A model generated the notes under the pieces. The model searched no databases. It saw only the letters and a program-made list of their open reading frames with translations, and was not told the DNA's origin. This document shows positions 8,295 to 18,600 of a stretch of 35,552 bases of DNA, piece after piece. Numbering within the stretch: position 1 is the first letter of the stretch; every line of letters begins with the position of its first letter. Position numbers and translations under genes: made by a program. This DNA comes from Euryarchaeota archaeon UBA89. Lineage in GTDB: Archaea > Thermoplasmatota > Poseidoniia > Poseidoniales > Thalassarchaeaceae. The stretch covers positions 41,285-76,836 of the forward strand of contig DAFS01000057.1 in the NCBI GenBank assembly GCA_002495525.1. The letters are read 5' to 3'.

Positions 8295-9569
8295 ATGGAC
8301 GTGTCTGGCATGGAAGTACTGATTGTAGGTAGTGGTGGAAGAGAGCATGCTCTAGCTCTGAGTCTCTCAGAATCTGACTCAGTTAATCATGTCCATTCAT
8401 GCCCTGGGAATGCAGGAACAGCTGTTTCTGGAACTAACCATAATGTAGATTCAATGGATATTCAAGGTATCATTAATTTGGCTAAAAGATTGGATATTGA
8501 TTTGGTAGTTGTAGGTCCTGAAGCACCATTAGTTGCAGGCCTATCTGATAGACTCTTAGAAGAAGAAATTCCTTGTTTTGGACCTAATTCAATAGGTGCA
8601 AAATTAGAAGGTTCGAAACTGTATGCAAAGAAGATTATGCAATCGGCGAAAGTCCCTACTGCTGGCCTGATATTAATAGAAAACATTGACCGAATTAATG
8701 AGTCTCTGGATAATTATTCACCACCATGGGTTGTGAAAAGAGATGTACTTGCAGGCGGTAAAGGAGTTGTTGTAACATCAGATCGCAGTGAAGCGTTTAA
8801 TGCTCTATGTAATGGAATAGAATTAGATGGGAAAGTACTACTTGAAGAGTTTCTATTTGGTGAAGAAGCATCAGTTTTGGTAGTAATGGATGAATCAGGT
8901 TATGTTTGCCTACCTGCAAGCCAAGATCATAAGCGCCTTCTTGACGGTGATAATGGTCCAAATACTGGTGGCATGGGTGCTTATGCTCCTGCACCGATTT
9001 ATACTCCTGCAGTAGAACAGAGAACAATTTCAGAAATTATTGAGCCCATGCATCATTTCCTTAGAAATCAGGATGTCCCCTATCGTGGATGTCTCTATGT
9101 TGGGTTAATGATAGATGAGAACGGCGCTCCTTTTGTAGTAGAATTTAATGTCCGTTTTGGAGACCCTGAAACACAAGTAACGCTACCATTAATCTCAAGC
9201 GATTTGGGGGAATTATTGATGTCTTGCGCAATTGGTAAAATTTCAGAATGTGATTACAGTATATCCTCCTATTCTTCAGCGACTATTGTTTTAACTTCAG
9301 AAGGTTATCCCTCCAATTCAATTTCTGGCAGAGTCATCAATGGTACAGAAATAAGGATTGAGGAAGGAGAAATTAGTGCTTTTGTCCATTATGCAGGTAC
9401 TGTAATTTCTGATGATGGTACATTAGTTTCTAATGGAGGTCGCGTACTTGCAGCAACCGGAATAGCACCTAATTTAGGTACAGCAGTTGAAGCAGCATAT
9501 GAGGTCATAGAGAATATAGAATTAGAAGGCTCATATTTCAGAAAGGACATCGCACACAAAGGGCTCTGA
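8295..9569 (+). CDS. purD: Phosphoribosylamine-glycine ligase (GAR synthetase)
   Basis: PurD catalyses ATP-dependent ligation of glycine to phosphoribosylamine, the second step of de novo purine synthesis, in the cytoplasm. All blocks of the ATP-grasp family are visible: VGSGGREHAL (11-20), VGPEAPLVAGL (73-83), KRDVLAGGKGVVV (148-160), LLEEFLFGEEASV (182-194), the signature DHKRLLDGDNGPNTGGMGAY (211-230), and FNVRFGDPETQ (284-294), holding the metal-binding Glu/Asp region. Length (424 aa) is normal. Homologues usually begin at the Met equivalent to nt 8310, so that ATG is an equally likely start. No Shine-Dalgarno site is seen for either. A T-rich tract follows the stop. Other pur genes are not in the window. 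Confidence 0.97.
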   Translation: MDVSGMEVLIVGSGGREHALALSLSESDSVNHVHSCPGNAGTAVSGTNHNVDSMDIQGIINLAKRLDIDLVVVGPEAPLVAGLSDRLLEEEIPCFGPNSIGAKLEGSKLYAKKIMQSAKVPTAGLILIENIDRINESLDNYSPPWVVKRDVLAGGKGVVVTSDRSEAFNALCNGIELDGKVLLEEFLFGEEASVLVVMDESGYVCLPASQDHKRLLDGDNGPNTGGMGAYAPAPIYTPAVEQRTISEIIEPMHHFLRNQDVPYRGCLYVGLMIDENGAPFVVEFNVRFGDPETQVTLPLISSDLGELLMSCAIGKISECDYSISSYSSATIVLTSEGYPSNSISGRVINGTEIRIEEGEISAFVHYAGTVISDDGTLVSNGGRVLAATGIAPNLGTAVEAAYEVIENIELEGSYFRKDIAHKGL

Positions 9570-9576
9570 GAGCAAT

Positions 9577-9599
9577 ATTTATCCTTATTTTATTTTTAT
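9577..9599 (+). terminator. T-rich probable archaeal terminator after purD
   Basis: A run of T-rich sequence (ATTTATCCTTATTTTATTTT, then T/A) begins 8 nt after the purD stop, without a hairpin. Oligo-T tracts are the usual intrinsic archaeal termination signal. It precedes the promoter of the next gene. Confidence 0.5.
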
Positions 9600-9624
9600 C
9601 TGAAAACCATTGACCCACTAACGG

Positions 9625-9630
9625 TTATAA
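9625..9630 (+). promoter_or_regulatory. Candidate TATA box for the giant AglB gene
   Basis: TTATAA lies 59 nt upstream of the 9689 ATG. A start about 25 nt downstream (near 9652) would give a leader of about 37 nt that holds the palindrome at 9656-9669 and the ribosome binding site GGTGAT at 9678-9683. Confidence 0.45.
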
Positions 9631-9655
9631 CATCCTCAATTTTCGCGGGAACTCT

Positions 9656-9669
9656 GAGCCTGCAGGCTC
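9656..9669. promoter_or_regulatory. 14-nt perfect palindrome in the aglB leader
   Basis: GAGCCTGCAGGCTC is its own reverse complement. It is GC-rich against an AT-rich background and sits between the predicted transcription start and the ribosome binding site. It could be an RNA hairpin at the mRNA 5' end or a dimeric protein-binding site. Confidence 0.5.
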
Positions 9670-9677
9670 GACAACAT

Positions 9678-9683
9678 GGTGAT
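9678..9683 (+). promoter_or_regulatory. Ribosome binding site GGTGAT of the aglB fusion gene
   Basis: GGTGAT ends 5 nt before the ATG at 9689 and matches the core of the GAGGTGAT sites before the two TSP3 genes. It decides the start: the ATGs at 9676 and 9682 are in another frame. Confidence 0.65.
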
Positions 9684-9688
9684 GAATA

Positions 9689-12600
9689 ATGAACGATGAT
9701 AATGACGCGACAAAGGGAGGTTTTTCAAGTAAGAATTTACTTCCAGTCCCTGCTGTACTAGCAACTTTGATGGTACTTTTCTTGGGGACCGATTATGTCG
9801 CTAATGGTGGAACTGAGACCAACGGATATGCTGACCTTCTGATCCTACCGGTTATCGCTGCTTTTGCCGCGTTTATCGGTAGAATCGTTGTAGATCAATC
9901 GTCAAAAAGAAATTCCATCATTATTCTGAGTTCCTTGTTTGCAATTTTATTCTCTTTTATAGCACCTGAGTTTACTCCAATTATTCCAATGGAAGCATTT
10001 ACATTCGCTTTTGTTTTTGTTTCTACTGTTTTCTTGTACAAACACAACTGGAATGAGGAATCCTCAATTTTACTTTCTATGATCATTGGTTTCCATCTAG
10101 CAATTTCCTTTGCTACGAGATATAGTCTTGATAAATCTTCATGGGCCGGTAGTCCTGACGAATTGGTTGATTTAATTAGAGGTTCTATTGCTTCTGTTTT
10201 CTTTGCATTCTGGATTGCTTCAATTACATTAGGAATACTAGTAACTCTAGCAATTAGAGGAAGACAGACAAATCCTGGTCTAGGGCCATGGTTCCGAGAT
10301 ATCCCTTCTATGATGCCTAAAGCAGGTTTGATTACTGCTGGAATTATATTTTTAATCAATATGATTCCATTAATCTGGCTGAGCACTATAGATGATGTTG
10401 ATTCATACAATAATCATCATTATTTGGGTTCAGTTTGGGCATTATTTGCTTCAATAGTAGTTCTCTTTGTATCTTTTTGTAATTCAGAAAGATGGCATGT
10501 TTTGGGCACAGTTGTTGCTCTGAATTGGTTAATGTATACTTTGGCTCATTTACATGAGATTGGAAACGAGTTACCACTATCAGCATTGGAAGGCGACAAT
10601 AATGTTAGCCTTTTCACATGGTTCTTACTAGTTTTCTGGCTTAATGTGGGGGCAATGATGGTAGCTGGACGTGGAGTGTTTGGAGATATTGCTCCTCGCA
10701 GAGAACATTCAGATTTCCGTAAATGGTGGAGTCAACATTCTTACGGTATTATGGTTGGTTCTGCATTAGTTATTGGTTTAGCAGTTCGAACAGGATGGAA
10801 TGTACTCCCTGCAATGAATGCTTCCGGGACTGGATTATGGGATATGTCGGGTGGTTCAGATCCTTGGTACATGAAACGTGTTGTAGATTATGTTGTATAT
10901 CAAAAGAGCCATCTTATTATCGATGCAGACAGAGCTTATCCAATGGTAGCAATTAATCCGAGACCACCACTATTCTCGTGGTCTTTAGCGCTTGGAGGCC
11001 TTTTCCTTCATTGGTTATCTGGAATGTCTTTAGAGACTTCTGTTTGGTGGAGCGTAGCCTCATTACCTGCAATTTTCGGTGCATTGATTGTATTACCAAT
11101 TGCTGGCCTTGCTAGAAAATTACATAGTAATATGGCAGGAATATTTGCAGCTTGGTTAATCGCATTAATGCCAGGCCACATTGGTCATTCGACATTTGGA
11201 CTAGCCGACCACGATGCATTCGCAATGCTGTTCTTAGCAATCGCATTCTATTATTGGGTCAAGGCTATGGATGAACTCAAGAACGAGAGATTATTCCAAA
11301 CTCCAAGTCTAAGTCCACTATACATTATTGCTGGTATAAGGCAAATGTGGGCTACAAATCCAGTAGTGATGTCTAATGCTACGTTATCCGGGGTGTCTTT
11401 CGCTATTGTTGCTCTAGGATGGAAAGGTTTCGTCTATGGTCCAGGAATTTTATTCATTGCATTTGCGTTCCAGGTATTTTTCAATATGTTCCGTAGAAGA
11501 GACAGCCTTCCAATTACTGCAGCTTCTTTGCAAATGATGCTTACTGCATTTGTAATTCCATTACCTTTCTATTGCTGGCCTGAACTAGGTTTATTGTTTG
11601 ACCCTAGTGGATTCCAACCTATGTTTTACATCATCGGTTTCACACTTGCTTTGGGTTGGGTCTCTTCTTCATATCGTGACAAACCTTGGTTGTTGGTTCT
11701 AGGCAGCACTGCTGTATTAATGGGGTCAATTCTGGCTGTACTATATGTTTTACAACAGGCAAATATCTATGATGGATGGGATGTTTTATTCACTGGTGGA
11801 TTCTATTTCTCCAAGAATAAAATATTCGGAACTATTGGAGAGGCTCAGGCACCCAGTAGAGGCGTTCTATTCGCATCTTATGGGCCAATCGTTTCACTAA
11901 TTGCAATATTTGTTGCTGTAATGTTGTTGTGGAGAGGTGCAAGAAAAGAAAAACAAAGCCATATTCTCTTGGGATTGTGGGTTTTAATTGCTATTTACAT
12001 GGCTTGGTCCGCTGGAAGATTCATATTCAACGCAACACCAGCAATTTCGGTAGTTGGAGGAATTGGTATTGCTATGATGTGGAATTATGCTAATTTCTCA
12101 GGTTTCCTCAAAGAATGGAGGAAATCAGGTATTTCAACACCAAGATCTCGTTTTTGGGCTAATTGGACAGCATCAAGAAGACATCCAGGAGTGCCTGCTT
12201 TGATGATAGTTCTGATGCTTGTTTGTTCTCAACATATGACTTACGGAATTGATTCAGGAATCCCTCGTGGTGAACAATCTGCATCCGATGTTGATCAAAC
12301 AATTCATGATATAACTCCAGATATCTTCAGACAAGAAGTTTTAGGATTTTCATTATTGAATAGTGAGAACTATGATTCAAATGGAGACTTATGGTACATG
12401 GGTACATTCGGACCTGGTTTTAATTCTGGTTCTTGGAATTTGGCTTATGAATGGCTATCTGAACAAGACACTGAAGTCAGCTTTTCAGAACGTCCTGCTT
12501 TTGTATCATGGTGGGATTATGGTTTCCAGGCACTTGCTCAGGGGGAGCATCCTACAGTAGCAGACAATTTCCAGTCTGGGATACCTAATAGCGGTGCAAT

Positions 12601-15600
12601 GTTACTTTCTGCTAGTGAAGAAGATACTGTTTCCCTATTCATCACCACTTTAGCCCAAGGAGATCGAAGGTCGAATGCTCCATCCGGATTTACTGATGAT
12701 TTCAGAAATTTACTCTTGGACGGGCATATGGACGATTCACAATTAAGTGAATTTGATAAAATTATGAGTCTTGCTATGGGTGATTCAAAAATAGTACTTG
12801 ATCGATCCATGTCTGTGGTAGCAGTAGATGGTGAACATGAATTATTACGTGGATTCCATTTAGAATCTAACGGTCTACCTAGTGAATCCGAAGTTTGGGT
12901 TATTTTAGAAGATGGGGAGATAATAGTTGATGGATTATCTAACGAAGAATCAGCAATTGATAGCTTCAATGATGCTAGAAATTCAGTTTCTGAATTAGAT
13001 AGATATGAAAATGGCGCAAACAAAGGTGAATTAATAATCCAGTATTACGATATCTCAGGATATAGATATACTCCTGACTTGATTGAAGACTTTGACGATG
13101 TATCTACTGGATTACACAGAGTTAATGCAAAGTTAGCATTAAGTCGTGCTTTACTATTAGAGATATTCAATTCCGAAGAAATTAACGATTTATATCATGA
13201 TATGTCAACTAAACTTGTGTATGAAGTCCAAGATTACGAGGGTGACTTTGGAGAAATAATTTCTAGAAATAATGAAATTAGATATTTCGCAGTTGATAAT
13301 CGTCTGTATCCTCTGGGTGGCCAATATTACGAAGACTATGGTTATCACCAAGGTCAAACTACTGGTATTTTCCATGCACCTACTTCATTGTCTGGTTTAG
13401 ATACTGAAACTTACATCTCATCCGTTTATCAAACGCAGAGAGGGGATGGCCCCATTATCCCTCGATCTGGTGAGGAATATGAAAATGAATATCTAAACGA
13501 TGTTATTCGACAACAATCTGGTGCATTAACAGATGTAAATGAAATGATTAGAATGGTTGATATCGACTACCAACACCAGCCCGAGTTCTTCGACACTATG
13601 GTTGCTAGAATTTATGTAGGATATGGAAGTTCTAGCTTAGGTTTGCCTGGTGAAGCTGAACAACCAGCGCCTCACTTCTATACCTCCGGGGCCCCTGGTT
13701 CATACCTAGAGAACGCATATCCTCTTCCGGGTGCTATGATGAATCACCTTGTTCTTTCAAATTGGTATACTCCTGACTGTGAAACTGATGAGAATGGTAC
13801 CCAATTAGATTCAGAATGTGAAAATTTGGGTATAGGTAGTGCTAATACACAAGTCAAAGTTATGAAATATTACAGTGGTGCCACTATTGAAGGAACAGTG
13901 GAACTAGAAGGAATAGGTCCTGTGCCTAATGCTAGACTTCTTATTGAAAGAGATGCTTTTAGTGGCGACGAAGTAGAAATAGATGGTCAGGTTACTGATA
14001 GGGATCAAAGAACTTACTGGATTCCAATTGGAACTGCGGACGCAGATTCTAATGGTGATTTCAGTTTCTTAGCACCTTCGGGAAAGATTCGTGTTTCTGC
14101 ATTTTATGGAGAATCCAATCTTGAAGCAGCAAGAACACAAATAATGACTTCAAATGTGGGGCAATCTTTGGGAGATATTTTCGAGACTGAAACTACTGGT
14201 GTACGTGCTCTAAATCCAATTACTGGTATATTGGGCAATGTGTCGGGATCAACTTGGCTTTCAGAAACTATAGTGAATATTTCTGGAGATGATGGTCACA
14301 GTAATGGTGAATCGATTATCCCTGTGTCTATTTCTGTCAGCCCAGCTTCCTCGATAGGAAGACTAGTTTGGTCTGGTTCAGAACTATTTTCAGGTAACTC
14401 TCTTGAAGATGCTACTATCGAACTTTCACCGTCATGGGATGTTATAGTAACATCTCCATACCTGATGTCAACATCAAATGGTTCAATTATGGGTGAAGAT
14501 TTGAGGTTTGATGGCACTGGAGAGGTTACGTTCACTGGAGAGGGTGATGTGATTACATCATCCATAGCCACAATATCTGATTTCACAGGAAATTATACTC
14601 AAACTGTATTCAATAACTACAGCATAACAGGAGAAGGTGAATTTGCAGGTAAAGGAATTATTGATGGAACAATCAATGACGATATTGAGAATGTTGTTGA
14701 TTGTGATGTTAACGAAACTATGCCTGAGAATAACAGTTTATGTGTGCAATCAGATGGAAAATATCTTCTCGACGGGATTGTAAATGCTAGCGGACTTTTC
14801 ACTGCAGACGGTGTTGCATCCTTTACACAAAAACTAGTCCAATCAACTCTAATTGGTTCGGGAGTGTTTTCAACAGATACCTCTGACAAAAACTTGAGTA
14901 GTTATGGTACAATTAACGCAACTGGTTCATTCTCGGGAACGGGAATATTCAGTGGAGTAATGGTTCAACCAGGTACATTCCATGTAGTAGATGCAATTCC
15001 TGGTTCTTATGATGTTGCAGTAATTTTTAGCGATGATACACGTATAGAAATCGATGATGGCTTCACCATCTCTCAAACTCTTTCTGGCTCTCCAACAGAG
15101 ATAGATATCAACGGTGGACTAATTACAGGAATACTGATTGATGAATCAGGAAACTATCTTGATTCTCAAGTTCTTCTTGAATCCGCTGATGTTTCTTCAA
15201 ATGAAGCTGATATTGGTGATTGTGAAGTTGTGAAATATGCGCCATGCTATATTCATCCAGAGTTAACTTATGAAAATGATTTACTGACGGGTTCTAAGAT
15301 TGAGTTTGGCCCAATTATGCCGGGTACATACATTGCATCAATTGATACTGATGGAGATAATTTTTCAGAAACTTCGTTGGAGTTCACTGTAGACCCTAAT
15401 GCTGAATCATCAATTATTCTACCTTCGCCAATGCCACTCACAACGGATCTAATATTCCAACTAATTAACCCAGATAATGGTACAGATAACCTCGTAGAAG
15501 GGCTTGATTTAACTTTCAATTTGAAGAATGGTTCAGGATCTCCAGTAGATTCGAAATATGATAATTTATCAGGCCAATATTATGTTGAGTTAACTCCTGG

Positions 15601-18600
15601 AGTTTGGATTTTAAACTATACTTTGTCTGAGACCGAACAGTTATGGGAGGAAATTGAAGTTTTGGCTAATTCTGACTTTACAGATACATATAGCTTCTAT
15701 ACAAGCCAAACTGTAAATGGTACTCTATATTATGATGAAAATACTAAATCTGATACTATAGATACAACTAAGATTTTGGATTTTGTGCCTGTAGAATTCT
15801 ATTGGGATGACTTTAGCACAACTATTGAAACATCATCAGATGGTACATTCAGTATTGTTTTACCTGTAGGCTCCGAAGTCGATGCAATTGCTCAATTAGG
15901 TGTAGATTTGAAGTTAGTAAATGGAACAAAGTTCACAGTTGAAGAAAATATGGATATGGTCACTATGGTTGCCCGTCCAGGGCAAGCAATTGATGGAGCA
16001 GTTAGCGTCAATCGAGAAAATAATTTATTCAATTCTGAGATTGGAGGTTGGGACCCAGTTACAGTAATTGCACAGAGTGATGAACATGATGTCACATGGC
16101 GTTCAGAAACTGATGACGGTGGTTTCTTTACCATGGTTCTACCTAGGGGCGCATGGGAATTCACAGTTTTGTCTGATGAAATTACTTCTGGAAGCAATGT
16201 TACAAATGTAGATAACAACAACAACACTATTGAGGTGATAATTTATCCTGAAGATTCCATATTAACTGTAGATTTCTTCCTAGACAATTCTGCCGATAAT
16301 AATGTATCTAACGGTACTCCGGTAACTTATGATTTCAGTTTACTATCTTTAGTAAATGGAATAGACTATCACATCGATTCTTCTTCAAGTAATTGGACTG
16401 ATGAGGGGGTTGCTCAAGTATCAGTAGAGCCTGGAATTTATAGGATCTCTGTAGATATTGCCGATCCTAACTCTGGAGATTTATTTGGAACTAGAATAAT
16501 GAGTGGGGATGTAGACGTCATTGTAGGAATTCAATCTACAGATATTGCAAGAAGTATTGGATTCGACCCTGAGTGGAGAGTAGAAATGTCATTTATCAAT
16601 GAAAGCGGTGGTGAACTATCTGAACAATTAGTTAGATTCACTAATGTCGAAAATGGCTGGGTTCTGTCTCGAACTACTGACACTAATGGAAGTATTATCG
16701 ATTTCTTCCCTCAGGGAGATTGGATTGCAACTGCTGAGACAATAAATAACGGCATTAAAGAAGGATTAAGAAATTTGATTTCAGTATCTTCCGATATCTC
16801 TAGCGAAAGTTTAATTTTCTCAACAAGCCAACTGGCTGAGATTTCATTCAATATTTCAGAAGATTCTTCTAACTCTCCTTTGTCAGGAGTTAGTTTGTTA
16901 TTGGAGTCCGCCAGTGACCTAGGTTCTTTCAGTATCGAGGCGACAAATAGTAGTGGATTAACTACAATTGATGTAGTAGAGGGAGATTGGTTAGTCTCTC
17001 TAAACTACACTGAAGATGGTAAGAGATGGGTTGTAGAAAGTTATCCAGTTACTATTTCAGTTGGCGAAAATCACATCGATTTAACTGCGAACCTTTATGT
17101 CGCTTTGACTGGTACGGTTTTCTGGGATTTGAATAATAATAATGCTTCTAACGTCGGTGAAGGAATTTCTGATGTTCAGATGACCTTTACGACTACATCT
17201 GACTCAAACGAACATTCAATTTCAACAGATAATACTGGAGAATGGGAATTATTTGTACCATACAATACAAGCTGGCAAATCGAAACCGTCTATGATGGGT
17301 TTGAAAGTATTAATGAAAGTATATCTGTATCAGATACTCCTAATGATGTCCAATTAGAATTAGTTGCAGGTTTAGTTGATGTTTATGGAAACATCAGCTA
17401 TGCACTTGGTATTTCCAGTATCCCAATTGAAGATGTAGAATTAATGATAATGCCTACTGAGGGCCTAGTAAGAGATACAGTAACAATTGAAATCAATGAA
17501 GGATGGTCTGGTAGTTGGTCTACGGAACTAGAGCCTGGTCTATGGATAGTAAGTGCGAGCGTACCGAGTCAAGACTTGATAATTATGGGTCTATTGGATG
17601 TTGACGTTACCGGTAGTTCAAATAATTTAGATATGGCACTAACTAGTGGTGGCATTCTAGGGCTTCAAACAGAGTGGTTAGATTATGATGGTAATACTCG
17701 TAATCTAGGAGATATCTCAGATGCGAACTTATTAGTTGATGTAGGATTCGGGATGAAATGGGTACAAAGTGTAGACGAAACTGGCAGTGTAGATCTTTTA
17801 CTTCCTAATGGTAATGTTCAATTTTCAGGTGACTTTGAAGTAGAGCAAAGAGGATTAACTATGGAATTTACGGCAGGTAGAGGCTTTGATGTATACCCTG
17901 GTCTCAATGCAAGTATAGATTTGTCATTCAACAGAGTTTCAAATCATGAAATTGAAATTAGTACACTAAATGAAACATCAGGTCACGAAACTTATGTTGG
18001 TTCATTGGGCGATGTTTCTCTAATAGACAATGAAGATAATGGATTTATTCCAGTAGATTTCACTTTAGGTATAGATTATATGGGTCACGAATCATATGAT
18101 GTGTTCGCAGTAGGAGGAATTGTTTCAGGAACAGATAGTTCTGAATGGACAGTTGAATTCCATAACGGTACAGGTAACTGGACAACTTCAACGCAATTTG
18201 AAGTAGGCTTAGATAATAGTATGAATTTTGATAATTTGAATATTCGTGTTACTCCACCTAATCAATCTGTTGCCCATTCTTTCGAAGACGGACATAAGAT
18301 AACGGTTAGTATATCAACTCCAGATGGATATCTGGCAACACACGATTTGATAGTTAGAGTACCTCAAATACACGGTTTTGAACTAACTAACCCTATGGCG
18401 GATGTATACGGAGTCTCCCCTGGAGAACTAATTACTATACCCATAGAGTTTACGAACTCTGGTAATGGTGATGAAAAATACGAATTTGAGTTTGATGATT
18501 CAGAATTACCTGATGGATGGAGTAGGACTGGTCCAACTTCACACACCCTAGGTAGCTTCGTTAGTTCTTCTCACAGTGTAACTGTAGTATCTCCAAGTGA

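Noticed and set aside
9895..10410. 171-codon open frame on the minus strand inside aglB
   Set aside because: It lies antisense to the conserved membrane domain of AglB, has no recognisable domain, and is explained by the codon composition of the real gene. The same holds for the minus-strand frames at 12538-13023 and 15892-16227.
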